A DNA stretch of 64,000 nt, from contig JALEMS010000023.1 of assembly GCA_022768185.1 (NCBI GenBank), positions 1-64,000 of the forward strand. The letters run 5' to 3'. Shown here in pieces: positions 43,036 to 51,852 of the stretch. Under the pieces are notes generated by a model. It saw nothing but the letters and a program-made list of their open reading frames with translations. It was not told the DNA's origin and made no database searches. The stretch comes from Clostridiales bacterium. GTDB taxonomy: Bacteria > Bacillota > Clostridia > Oscillospirales > Oscillospiraceae. The position numbers and the translations under genes are program-made. Position 1 is the stretch's first letter. Each line of letters begins with the position of its first letter.

Positions 43036-43063
43036 AGTTTACATAATTTATAAAAATGGAGTT
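43036..43063 (-). other. Candidate dif-like Xer recombination site
   Basis: On the minus strand an 11-base arm TTATGTAAACT (43046-43036) is identical to the XerD arm of B. subtilis dif as I recall it. Before it come a 6-base centre TATAAA and the arm AACTCCATTTT. In all, 20 of 28 positions agree with that dif. A XerC-like gene is 650 bases away. Confidence 0.4.
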
Positions 43064-43068
43064 TTATG

Positions 43069-43632
43069 TTATTCCTCAAAGGGGCTGTCCTCTGTGCCTG
43101 TCGCATCCGGCAGGCGACGCCCCATACAAAAACGCCAGAGACGCTGCTGATCTTCGATGGCGGCATATCCGATGCCGACCCGGGGACGCGGTACAATTTC
43201 GAAGCGCTGTCCATCATCCTCAAGCCGCAATGCGTCATTTCCGTTCAGCTCCTGGCGGTTAAATGCGTCCTTTTCAATCTGCAGACGGCGGGTGAGCCGT
43301 CCGGGGCCTTCCGCATCCACGCAGGCGCGGATCAGCACCGCCTGCGGGCTGCCCACCGGCCCGGTAACGATGTTGAGCAGGTGATGTATGCCGTAGCAGA
43401 GGTAGACATAGAGCGTACCGCCGTGCCGATAGAGCACCTCCGTGCGCTGCGTGCGGCCTTTGTGGGCATGACAGGCGGTGTCCTCCTCGCCGCGGTAGGC
43501 CTCTGTTTCGCTGATGCGCAGGGAAACGGTACTTCCGTCCGGCAGACGGCGAACGAGGAGCCTGCCGACCAGCGCAGGGGCGACCTCCAGGCAGTCCCGT
43601 TCAAAAAAACTTTGGGGAATCCGTGTATTCAT
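43069..43632 (-). CDS. 3-methyladenine DNA glycosylase (MPG/AAG type)
   Basis: A 187-residue base-excision enzyme that removes alkylated purines. It shows FERDCLEVAPALVGRLLVRR, RISETEAYRGEEDTACHAHKGRT with the catalytic Glu, and YLCYGIHHLLNIVTG, then QAVLIRA and PGRLTRRLQI. ATG 43632 has GGAG upstream. Its own consensus-like promoter lies 28 bases before the start. The MBOAT gene follows. Confidence 0.95.
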   Translation of the reverse strand: MNTRIPQSFFERDCLEVAPALVGRLLVRRLPDGSTVSLRISETEAYRGEEDTACHAHKGRTQRTEVLYRHGGTLYVYLCYGIHHLLNIVTGPVGSPQAVLIRACVDAEGPGRLTRRLQIEKDAFNRQELNGNDALRLEDDGQRFEIVPRPRVGIGYAAIEDQQRLWRFCMGRRLPDATGTEDSPFEE

Positions 43633-43659
43633 GGTTCAACTCCGGAAAGGATTTTCAAA

Positions 43660-43688
43660 ATTATACCATTCGTTCCGGTGCTTGTCCA
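43660..43688 (-). promoter_or_regulatory. mpg promoter
   Basis: TGGACA (43688-43683), a 17-base spacer and TATAAT (43665-43660) on the minus strand, between the XerC-like gene and mpg. Confidence 0.75.
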
Positions 43689-43713
43689 TACGGTAAGGAT
43701 ACCGGAGCTGCCA

Positions 43714-44739
43714 TTATGTTTTCTTTTTTTCTTGCTCGTCATTGTCGGGATGGAAGCTGCCCAGCGGGTTTGCATTTGCGGCAATGCGCAGCTCTGTGTT
43801 GTCGACATGTGTGTAGATCTGTGTGGTGTTGAGGTGCTCATGGCCCAAAAGCTCCTGCAGCGTTCGTACGTCGACGCCATTTCCCAGCATCAGCGTAGCG
43901 GCAGTGTGGCGCAGCTTGTGAGCGGAGTATTTCTCTGCGTCCAGTCCGGCCGCCAGCAGCGATTTTTTCACCATGCTGTGGACGGTCTCACGGCTCATGC
44001 GGGTGCGGCGGTTGGAGAGAAACAGTGCGTTCTGGTCGATAGCGGCAACGGTACGGCGCTCAATGAGGTAGTCGTTGATGGCTTCGGCTGTGGCGTCGTT
44101 GAGGTAGACCACCCGTTCCTTACCGCCCTTGCCGCGTACACGCAGATGGTCAGCGCGGATATCGGACAGATTGAGTCCCACGATCTCGGAGATACGCAGG
44201 CCGCAGTTCAAAAAAATGGTGAGGATGCAATAATCCCGCGCCTTGTTTTTTGTGTCAACGGAGGAAAGCAGACGCCGGCTTTCCTCGAGCGTGAGGCAGC
44301 GGGGGAGCGTTTTGGGAATTTTGGGGGCATCCATATCCTGCAGCGGGTTTTCATCCAGCAGGCGGGCCTTCGTTGTGAGGTATTTATAGAAGCTGCGAAT
44401 GGAAGCAATTTTCCGCGCGCGGGAAACGGCGGACAGGCCATACTCCTGCTGACGGCTGCGGGCGTTGCGCACACGGTCGCGGCTGAGGTAGGCCAGAAAA
44501 TCATAAACCTCGGTCACGGTGACGCAGCCGACGAAGGCGAGGTCGACGTCCTGAATGGAGATCTCACTGAGCGGCGTGCCTTTGGGTACGAGGCCGCGGT
44601 GCAGCTTCAGATAACGGAAGAAGGTGCGCAGGTCAAGGTAATATTCGTCGACCGTCGTTTTGGCGTGTCCCTTGATGGTTTCGTGATAATTCAAAAAGTC
44701 TGTCAACAGTCTGGGCGCATCGGCCCGATAATCCTGCAC
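43714..44739 (-). CDS. Tyrosine recombinase, XerC-like
   Basis: A 341-residue site-specific recombinase. The N-terminal binding domain has LLTDFLNYHETIKGHAKTTVDEYYLDLRTFFRYLK. The catalytic set is Arg in FLNCGLRISEIVGL, Lys in RGKGGKERVV, His-x-x-Arg in SAHKLRHTAATLML, His in LLGHEHLNTTQIYTHV and the Tyr within it. Start choice is uncertain: GTG 44739 has GGCGGTGA upstream and gives a normal length, while the open frame reaches 44892. It could be the XerC partner of the XerD at 32925. An AT-rich palindrome lies upstream. Confidence 0.9.
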   Translation of the reverse strand: MQDYRADAPRLLTDFLNYHETIKGHAKTTVDEYYLDLRTFFRYLKLHRGLVPKGTPLSEISIQDVDLAFVGCVTVTEVYDFLAYLSRDRVRNARSRQQEYGLSAVSRARKIASIRSFYKYLTTKARLLDENPLQDMDAPKIPKTLPRCLTLEESRRLLSSVDTKNKARDYCILTIFLNCGLRISEIVGLNLSDIRADHLRVRGKGGKERVVYLNDATAEAINDYLIERRTVAAIDQNALFLSNRRTRMSRETVHSMVKKSLLAAGLDAEKYSAHKLRHTAATLMLGNGVDVRTLQELLGHEHLNTTQIYTHVDNTELRIAANANPLGSFHPDNDEQEKKKT

Positions 44740-45143
44740 GGGAATTTCACCGCCTTTTCTGTGGCGTTTGATCGGATGGAGTGGTCGGCGCGCTGCGTGG
44801 ATGCCGGGAAGAGAGAGGCTGCAAGCCAAATTGCTGCCACACATAAAATTAAACAAAATAAAAATTTTGTTTAATTTAGGGGGGTGCAGCAAGGATTCAA
44901 GGGGGGCTGGACAGCGTGCGATGCTTCAGATCGTCTGCAGCGCGGCCTCTGTCTGCCCAGGATGCTGCAGCTGCATACGATTCTTAGATTGTTCTTAAGC
45001 TGCAAATTACATTATAACAGGAATATCGGTCTTTGTAAACGAAGCCGGATCTGCAGATCTGCTGCCTGCAGCCGGTTCTGCTGTTTTGCGATCGAAGGTT
45101 AAATATTTAACGTTTTAAATATAAGACGAGGCGCTCCCGCCTG
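44740..45143. other. Intergenic region upstream of the XerC-like gene
   Basis: About 400 bases without a credible gene. It contains a 14-bp perfect inverted repeat around an AAAA centre (44846-44877) and, near the radA end, the palindrome GTTAAATATTTAAC (45098-45111). The first could be an operator or an AT-rich terminator-like fold; the second may help end radA transcription. A 60% GC part lies between them. Confidence 0.55.
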
Positions 45144-46505
45144 TCAACTCAGGACGGCGGCGAGCGCTTCGCGGATGTTTTTGACCGGAATAAGCGTCAA
45201 CTTGTCCGGACAAGCTACTTCGCTGCGGATATGCGCCGGGATGACACAACGCCGCAGGCCCAGGCGGGCAATTTCGGTCAGGCGCTGGTTGATGGCCGTA
45301 ACGCTGCGAATCTCTCCGGTCAGACCGACCTCGCCAACCGCTGCCAGATCGTTTCCCAATGGGATGTCCCGTGCGCTTGAGGCGATGGCCAGTACGGCGG
45401 CCAGGTCTGCCGCAGGCTCGTCCAGCGTCAGGCCGCCGATGACGTTGATATATGCATCGCACCCACCCAGCGCCAGCCCGCCGCGCTTTTCCAGAACGGC
45501 CAGCAGGAGCATGGCGCGGTTATAGTCCAGGCCGTTGGAATTCCTGCGGGCTACGTTGAAGCCCGACGGCGTCACCAGTGCCTGCACCTCGGCCAGCAGC
45601 GGTCGTGTGCCCTCGATGATACAGGCCACACAGGTACCCGGCGCGTTGCCGGGCCGACCGGACAGCAGCATCTCAGACGGGTTTTCCACGCCGCGCAGTC
45701 CGCGCTCTGCCATTTCGAACACGCCCAGCTCATTGGTGGAGCCAAACCGGTTTTTGGCAGCGCGCAGCAGGCGGAAGCTGGTGGTGCGTTCGCCCTCAAA
45801 ATACAGCACACAGTCAACCATGTGCTCAAGCACGCGCGGGCCGGCAATTGCGCCGTCCTTGTTGACGTGTCCGACGAGAAACGCCGTAAAGCCCTGTACC
45901 TTGGCCAGCCGCATCACGCTCATGGCGCATTCCTTCACCTGCGGCACGCTGCCGGCTGCGCTGGCCAGCTCCGGAGCGTACATGGTCTGCACGGAATCGA
46001 TGATGACCAGTGTCGGCGACAGATCGTCGATCACAGTGCAGATGTCTGTCAGATTGGTCTCCGAGAGAATGAACAGCTGCTCTGAGGCTACGCCCAGACG
46101 CTTTGCGCGCATTTTCAGCTGACGGCAGCTTTCCTCGCCGGTGACATACAGGATCTTCTCCTGCTGGGCCAGACCGCACATTTGCAGCAACAGCGTAGAC
46201 TTGCCGATGCCCGGCGCACCGCCGACAAGTACGACCGAGCCGCGTACTGCGCCGCCGCCCAGCACACGGTCAAACTCGGAGATGCCGGTGGAGAAGCGCA
46301 GCTCCTCCCCTTCATCCAGCTCGTTGAGCCGTTTTGGCACGGGCCGCGGGCCGACCGCCGCCTTCCGCGCTGCGCCCTTGGGCGCAGCCGGCTGGACAGG
46401 CGCTTCCTCCATGGTGTTCCATGCGCCGCAGGCCGGACATTTTCCCTGCCATTTCGCCGTTTCCGCACCGCATTCCGAGCAGAAAAAAATGGTCTTTTGT
46501 TTCAT
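45144..46505 (-). CDS. radA: DNA repair protein RadA
   Basis: A 453-residue RecA-like helicase that helps branch migration in recombination. It has the four-cysteine zinc finger (CSECGAETAKWQGKCPACGAW), Walker A GGAPGIGKST (about residue 95), the RadA-specific KNRFGSTNELGVFEM, and a Lon-like C-terminal domain with GLTGEIRSV. ATG 46505 starts 6 bases after the cwlD stop, so the two share a transcript. Confidence 0.97.
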   Translation of the reverse strand: MKQKTIFFCSECGAETAKWQGKCPACGAWNTMEEAPVQPAAPKGAARKAAVGPRPVPKRLNELDEGEELRFSTGISEFDRVLGGGAVRGSVVLVGGAPGIGKSTLLLQMCGLAQQEKILYVTGEESCRQLKMRAKRLGVASEQLFILSETNLTDICTVIDDLSPTLVIIDSVQTMYAPELASAAGSVPQVKECAMSVMRLAKVQGFTAFLVGHVNKDGAIAGPRVLEHMVDCVLYFEGERTTSFRLLRAAKNRFGSTNELGVFEMAERGLRGVENPSEMLLSGRPGNAPGTCVACIIEGTRPLLAEVQALVTPSGFNVARRNSNGLDYNRAMLLLAVLEKRGGLALGGCDAYINVIGGLTLDEPAADLAAVLAIASSARDIPLGNDLAAVGEVGLTGEIRSVTAINQRLTEIARLGLRRCVIPAHIRSEVACPDKLTLIPVKNIREALAAVLS

Positions 46506-46511
46506 ATGGCG

Positions 46512-47249
46512 TTATGCACTCCGTGATTGGCTGGAATACTGCACACATGCAGCAGTCAGCACCACAGCGGTCTTCAGCCGGTAGTCTGCCTGCTGCAGCA
46601 GTGCGCATTCCGCAGGATTGGACAGAAAGCCGCACTCGACCAGAATGGCCGGGCAGCGCACATGCTTCATCAGATAAATGCTTGATGGAATCTGGATGGC
46701 CGTGCGGATGTTCTGGGGATACAGCACGTCGGTCATTGTCTGCTGCGTCAGCTCACCCAGCTGGCGGCTGCCCTCTGTTGCAGCGTAAAACACCTGCGGC
46801 CCGCGCGGACCGGAGGCGGGATATTTATTCTGATGCACGCTCAGCAGAATACCGTGCTCGACCGCATTGATGAGTGCGACACGTGCCTTCTGATCGGCAG
46901 CCTTGCGGCTGGCGGTGGTTCTTGCACTATCCGGATATTCGATCATATCAGATGTGCGCGTCATTACGGTCGGAACGCCGCAAAAGCGAGACAGCGCGTC
47001 GATACGCTGCGCAATATCCAGATTGATCTCGCTTTCTTTTGTGCCGTCGGGTGCAACAGCACCGCCGTCCTCTCCACCGTGACCGGGATCGATGATGAGA
47101 ACCTCCTGCGGCGTTTGCTGTGCCAGAACAGCGACGGTATCCGGCTCTTCCTGCTCCAGAACGGCGCCAATGGCGCTGATGAGAAGGATAAAACCGACGG
47201 CGGCGAACAGATATTTCATCAGTCTGGACAAACGGATCGTCATATACAT
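46512..47249 (-). CDS. cwlD: N-acetylmuramoyl-L-alanine amidase CwlD
   Basis: A 245-residue exported amidase needed for muramic-delta-lactam in the spore cortex. An N-terminal membrane segment (YLFAAVGFILLISAIGAVL) precedes the Amidase_3 domain: IIDPGHGGEDGG and a Glu in ESEINLDIAQRID, LLSVHQNKYP and ILVECGFLSNPAE supply the zinc and catalytic residues. ATG 47249 is chosen, with GGAGGG 9 bases upstream; a longer in-frame reading to 47297 would include that site. It precedes radA. Confidence 0.94.
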   Translation of the reverse strand: MYMTIRLSRLMKYLFAAVGFILLISAIGAVLEQEEPDTVAVLAQQTPQEVLIIDPGHGGEDGGAVAPDGTKESEINLDIAQRIDALSRFCGVPTVMTRTSDMIEYPDSARTTASRKAADQKARVALINAVEHGILLSVHQNKYPASGPRGPQVFYAATEGSRQLGELTQQTMTDVLYPQNIRTAIQIPSSIYLMKHVRCPAILVECGFLSNPAECALLQQADYRLKTAVVLTAACVQYSSQSRSA

Positions 47250-47317
47250 ATCATGACACCCTCCCCTCTGCAGTAAGCTATGAGGCGAGGGCGTCATTGA
47301 TGACGGTTTGTCCGATT

Positions 47318-48508
47318 TTATTCAGAGAGAAACGCTTCCAGGCGGCGCAGACCCTCCTGAATGGTTTCCATTGAGGAGGCATAGGTCCAACGCACGAAAT
47401 TCGGCAGGCCGAAGCTGGTGCAGGATACAACAGCGACCAGGCTTGTCTCCAGAAATGCCATGGCAAAATCATCCGCGTTGTGGATGACGCGTCCGCCAAG
47501 CGTGCGGCCAATGAGCCGGTCAATGTTCATCATCACATAAAACGCGCCCTGCGGCATGAGGCAGGAGACACCGTCAATTTGGTTCATATGCTCGACCAGA
47601 TAGGTGCGCCGCTGCTCGAAGACCCGCCGCATCTGCTCAACGCTCTCCTGCGGGCCGTTGACAGCCTCAAGCGCTGCCCACTGACTGATGGTGGAGGGCG
47701 CGCCCGTGGAGTGACTGAGATAGTTGCTCATCACGCGGGCAATCTCCGGATTGCTGGCAGTGAAGCCGATGCGCCAGCCGGTCATGGCATAGGTCTTGGA
47801 AACGCCGTTGACGAGAATGGTACGCTCCTTGATCTCCTCACTCAGCGAAGCCACGCTGACGAAGCGGTTGTCATCGTAGACCAGCTTATAATAGATCTCA
47901 TCCGCAAGAATATACAGATCGTGACGGACGCAGACGTCGGCCAGCGCGCGCAGCTCATCCTCGCTGTAGAGCATGCCGGTGGGGTTGGAGGGATTATTGA
48001 TGATGACCAGCTTGGTCTTTTCCGTGACGGCAGCCTCCAGCTGCTCGGGCGTAATCTTGAAATGCTGCGCTTCCCCTGCCGTGACAATGACAGGAACTGC
48101 GCCTGCCATGCGAATCATTTCACAGTAGCTCACCCAGTATGGTCCGGGCAGGATCACCTCATCGCCGGGGTTGCACAGCGCGCAGAGGGTAATATAAATA
48201 CCGTGCTTTGCGCCGCTTGCCACAACGATCTGTGTATGGTCATACTGGACGCCGCAGTCTGCCTTCAGGCGCGCGGCGATGGCCTTCCGAAGCGGAATGA
48301 TGCCGGCAGACGGCGTATAGCGTGTTTTTCCTTCTTCAATGGCCCGGACGCCGGCCTCGCTGATATTGGAGGGCGTGGAAAAATCCGGCTCCCCTGCGCC
48401 GAAGCCGACGACGTCAAGGCCGTCCGCCTTCATCTGTTTAAACAGTGTGTTGACTGCAAGCGTTGCAGAGGGCTGTATTGCCGCTGCAATGCTGGAAAGT
48501 TCCTTCAT
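47318..48508 (-). CDS. Class I aminotransferase (aspartate aminotransferase type)
   Basis: A 396-residue PLP enzyme of the AspB/Iβ group. Motifs are GAGEPDFSTP, YTPSAGIIPLRKAIA, NNPSNPTGMLYS, DEIYYKLVYD and the PLP lysine in LVNGVSKTYAMTGWRIGF. This group typically transfers from aspartate or glutamate, but exact specificity cannot be read. ATG 48508 has AGGAGG 7 bases upstream; the longer open frame has no support. It lies after the degenerate P-type ATPase with a gap of about 180 bases. Confidence 0.94.
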   Translation of the reverse strand: MKELSSIAAAIQPSATLAVNTLFKQMKADGLDVVGFGAGEPDFSTPSNISEAGVRAIEEGKTRYTPSAGIIPLRKAIAARLKADCGVQYDHTQIVVASGAKHGIYITLCALCNPGDEVILPGPYWVSYCEMIRMAGAVPVIVTAGEAQHFKITPEQLEAAVTEKTKLVIINNPSNPTGMLYSEDELRALADVCVRHDLYILADEIYYKLVYDDNRFVSVASLSEEIKERTILVNGVSKTYAMTGWRIGFTASNPEIARVMSNYLSHSTGAPSTISQWAALEAVNGPQESVEQMRRVFEQRRTYLVEHMNQIDGVSCLMPQGAFYVMMNIDRLIGRTLGGRVIHNADDFAMAFLETSLVAVVSCTSFGLPNFVRWTYASSMETIQEGLRRLEAFLSE

Positions 48509-48691
48509 ACTCCGCCTCCTGAACCTGTTCTGAAAACTCAATATCATTTGAAACGATTATATTCTGCAGGATGCGGAATGTCAATCTGCAAAAACAGCGA
48601 TAATCTGACGGGTATTCGCAAGAATATTCGTCATTTGCGGAAAAAAAGACGGACTACATGCAAAAAGCAAAAATTTAGTGCAACAAAACCT

Positions 48692-50677
48692 TCATTTTTG
48701 CGTTTCGGCTATCAAAGCCGGGACGGCACGGAACGCACCTGCACAGCGGGCCGTCTGAAAAACGGAGGCGCAGCCGTCAAGCAGGACGGCTGCCCAGAGG
48801 GGCGCGGCGCCGAGCATCACGCCGGCCAGAATCAGCAGCTTTACCGCCAGCATCACCAGCAGGTTCAGCCCGACAGTCCGGTGCGTCCGACGCGCCAGCT
48901 CAATGGACAGCGGAACGCCGTACAGCGCATCCTGCATCAAAGCGATATCGGCATGCACATCGTCGTCTCCGTGGCCCAGCGTATTGAACGACACGCCGAC
49001 GTCGGCGGCGGCGAGGGAATCGGCATCGCGCGCGCCCCAGCCGACGCACATCAGCGTACCGTCCTTCTGCGCACATCTCTGGCGCAGACGCCGGATTTGT
49101 TCCGGCTTGCCCTCAACGCGGCACTCGGCGACATATTCGGTAATACCGGCGGTTTTTGCGGTGCGGGCAGCTGCGTCGCGGCTGTCTCCGGTGAGCATAA
49201 TGATTGAGCGAATGCCCAGCCCGCGCAATTCGCTGACCACGCCGGCGGCCTGCTCCTTGAGCGAATCGGACAGAATGATGCACCCGGCATATTGCCCGCC
49301 GAACGAGAGGTACACAGCCAGCTCGCCGGCAGACGAATCGTCCGGCACAACACCGTTTTCCATCAGAAATTCCCGGTTGCCGACACGGACCGGAATGCCG
49401 TCGATGACGGCCTGTGCGCCCCGGCCCGGAATCTCACTGAAATCCCGGATCAACTCGCGGCGGATGGGGCCGGCGTATGCCGCGCGTATGGCACGGGCGA
49501 TGGGATGCGTCGAGCCGGCTTCCACATGTGCGGCAATCTGCAGGAGCATGTCCGAATCCAGACGCGGACTGATGACAGAGCAAACGCGGAACACGCCGGT
49601 TGTGAGCGTGCCGGTTTGATTGAAAACAACGGTTTCTGTCGCTGCAGCATCGTCGAGCACAGACGGCGAGGAGAACAGAACGCCCTGCCGAAGCGCAGTA
49701 CACACTGCGGCATGATAAGCCAGACCGATCGTATCCAGCGCGGCTGGCGAAGCGGCGATGAGCAGCGGCAGCACACGCACGAGCGCTGCAGCAAACGAAA
49801 CCTCTGCCGCAGCCGAGCCGATGACTGCGGCCAGCAGCGCGACTGTACACAGCACGGCCGAGGCCAGACGGAACAGGCGTGAGACGCCGGCCTCAACGCG
49901 GCCGCGCGTTTGCAGCGCCGCCCGGCCTGCCCAGAGTATACGTGCCGCCAGCGAGTCCTGCGCAGCAGCGGTGGCCGTGTATTCTACGGCGCTGCCCTGG
50001 TTGACACAGCCGGAGCAAACCGCGTCGCCCGGCGCAACCGATCGGGAGGCCTCCTGCCCGGCCAGTGCGGTCATGTCCACTGTGGTACGTCCGCGGCTGA
50101 TGACGCCGTTGGTCGGAAACTGCACGCCGGGCGGAATGAGCACGGTGTCACCCGGGCAAATCTCTGCCGGAGAGACGTCCATCGGTTCACCGACCCGGAG
50201 AATGGAAACCGGCGCAGTGCTGATGCGCAGCCGACCGGAAAAGACTGCTTCCATCCGTCCGGCCGCATAGTTTGCAGCAAGGCCCGTCAGCCGGAAAAGC
50301 AGCATGGCGGCTGCGCCCGCTGCGCTTTGCCCGGTCAGAAACGCGGCGGCTGCCGCCGTACAGGTCAGCAGTTCAGGGGCGAACACGTCCCGTTCGGTCA
50401 GAGCGCGGATGGCGCGCCAGAGCACATCGTAAGCTGCGGCAGCAGCAGGAAGAAGCATCAGCAGCCGGAAGATCGCCTGGTTGGCGCAGAACAGCAGCGT
50501 TCCGGCAAACAGCAGCGTGGCTGCAATCAGGCGGACGGCAAGAACCGGCGTGACCGATTCCCACTCCCGCCGGGGACGGTGCTCCACACAGCCGAGCAGC
50601 CCGGCAAAGCAGGCGGAGGCAGCAGAGACTCGTGCAAAAATGCCAGAAGAGCGATTTTGATTTCTCTTTTTTGCCAT
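48692..50677 (-). CDS. Degenerate P-type ATPase (catalytic residues lost)
   Basis: A 661-residue protein with the layout of a P1B metal ATPase: membrane segments at about 45-130, actuator domain 150-235, membrane pair 270-320, P/N domains 340-570 and final membrane pair 600-650. The key motifs are altered. The phosphorylated Asp motif DKTGT is NQTGT (Asn 353), the TGES loop is AGQE (206-209), the ion-site CPC is SPA (310-312) and GDGxND is GWGARD (546-551). The HP pair (391-392) and TGDS (496-499) remain. There is no metal-binding CxxC domain at the N-terminus. The frame is intact, so loss of activity seems tolerated or selected. It starts 30 bases after fba. Confidence 0.88.
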   Translation of the reverse strand: MAKKRNQNRSSGIFARVSAASACFAGLLGCVEHRPRREWESVTPVLAVRLIAATLLFAGTLLFCANQAIFRLLMLLPAAAAAYDVLWRAIRALTERDVFAPELLTCTAAAAAFLTGQSAAGAAAMLLFRLTGLAANYAAGRMEAVFSGRLRISTAPVSILRVGEPMDVSPAEICPGDTVLIPPGVQFPTNGVISRGRTTVDMTALAGQEASRSVAPGDAVCSGCVNQGSAVEYTATAAAQDSLAARILWAGRAALQTRGRVEAGVSRLFRLASAVLCTVALLAAVIGSAAAEVSFAAALVRVLPLLIAASPAALDTIGLAYHAAVCTALRQGVLFSSPSVLDDAAATETVVFNQTGTLTTGVFRVCSVISPRLDSDMLLQIAAHVEAGSTHPIARAIRAAYAGPIRRELIRDFSEIPGRGAQAVIDGIPVRVGNREFLMENGVVPDDSSAGELAVYLSFGGQYAGCIILSDSLKEQAAGVVSELRGLGIRSIIMLTGDSRDAAARTAKTAGITEYVAECRVEGKPEQIRRLRQRCAQKDGTLMCVGWGARDADSLAAADVGVSFNTLGHGDDDVHADIALMQDALYGVPLSIELARRTHRTVGLNLLVMLAVKLLILAGVMLGAAPLWAAVLLDGCASVFQTARCAGAFRAVPALIAETQK

Positions 50678-50707
50678 GGATCAGATCATCTCTGCGGCTG
50701 TGCCCGA

Positions 50708-51643
50708 TCAGGCCTTGCCGTCGCTGCCGAGCACGTTGACGATCTTGGCCTTGACCAGCTCGCGGATGTTGTCGCGTCCGGGTGTGAGATATTTGCGCGG
50801 GTCGAAGTCGGCCGGATGATGCGCCATATACTCGCGTACGCCGGCTGTCATGGCCAGGCGAAGATCGGAGTCGATGTTGATCTTACAGACCGCCATACGC
50901 GCAGCCTGGCGCAGCATGTCCTCGGGAATACCGATGGCATCCGCCAGCTGGCCGCCGTTGCAGTTGATGGTATCCACGTATTTGGGGATCACAGAGCTTG
51001 CGCCGTGCAGTACGATCGGGAAGCCGGGCAGACGGCGCTCCACCTCTTCAAGAATGTCAAAGCGCAGCTGCGGCTTCTGTCCGGGCTTAAACTTGAACGC
51101 GCCGTGGCTCGTACCGATGGCGATGGCCAGAGAGTCGACGCCCGTCCGGCTGACAAACTCCTCCACCTCCTCCGGACGGGTATAGCTCGAGTCCGCCTCG
51201 GAGACGTGTACGGCGTCCTCAATGCCGGCCAGACGGCCCAGCTCGCCCTCAACGACGACGCCCTTGTCGTGCGCGTATTCCACGACGCGGCGCGTCAGCT
51301 CGATATTCTCCTCGAACGGATGCTTCGAGCCGTCGATCATGACGGAGGTGAAGCCGCCGTCAATGCAGGATTTGCAGATCTCAAAGCTGTCGCCGTGGTC
51401 AAGGTGCACGCAGATGGGCAGATCGGTGTCTTCCACAGCTGCCTCGATCAGCTTCATAAGATAGACATGCTTGGCATACTTGCGTGCGCCGGCGGAAACC
51501 TGCAGAATCAGCGGCGAGCGCACCTCTGCCGCCGCCTCGGTGATTCCCTGGATGATCTCCATATTATTGACGTTGAAGGCGCCGACAGCGTATCCGCCTT
51601 CATAGGCCTTGCGGAACATTTCGGTGGATGTTACGATGGGCAT
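50708..51643 (-). CDS. fba: Class II fructose-1,6-bisphosphate aldolase
   Basis: A 311-residue zinc aldolase of glycolysis. Zinc ligands and active-site residues are in VHLDHGDSFEICKSCIDGGFTSVMIDGS, VVEGELGRLAG and IVLHGASSVIP, followed by NIDSDLRLAMT. ATG 51643 is chosen; TTG codons at 51649 and 51652 stand nearer the AGGAG site and could be used. It is divergent from the PPi-PFK gene, so two consecutive glycolytic steps share one intergenic region. The degenerate P-type ATPase follows on the same strand. Confidence 0.96.
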   Translation of the reverse strand: MPIVTSTEMFRKAYEGGYAVGAFNVNNMEIIQGITEAAAEVRSPLILQVSAGARKYAKHVYLMKLIEAAVEDTDLPICVHLDHGDSFEICKSCIDGGFTSVMIDGSKHPFEENIELTRRVVEYAHDKGVVVEGELGRLAGIEDAVHVSEADSSYTRPEEVEEFVSRTGVDSLAIAIGTSHGAFKFKPGQKPQLRFDILEEVERRLPGFPIVLHGASSVIPKYVDTINCNGGQLADAIGIPEDMLRQAARMAVCKINIDSDLRLAMTAGVREYMAHHPADFDPRKYLTPGRDNIRELVKAKIVNVLGSDGKA

Positions 51644-51852
51644 TGACAACAACTCTCCTTCGTATTATGATTGGAATTAAGTATGCGAACCCGGAAGTTG
51701 AGGAAATATTAGCATAATTCCCGGCAAAATAAAAGGCTTTTTTGCGGCTTTCCGCAATAGTCTGCACCAAACAGCCGTTTTGCTGCACAACGCCGGCCCG
51801 CAGCTTCATTATATCACATTGTGCCTATTTGTATATAGCTGGGAGGAAAAAC

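Noticed and set aside
43066-44874. 602-codon plus-strand ORF over mpg and the XerC-like gene
   Set aside because: Two conserved genes occupy the other strand; the ORF has no motif.
47480-49207. 575-codon plus-strand ORF over the aminotransferase and the degenerate ATPase
   Set aside because: It crosses two genes and the gap between them; the translation shows no domain.
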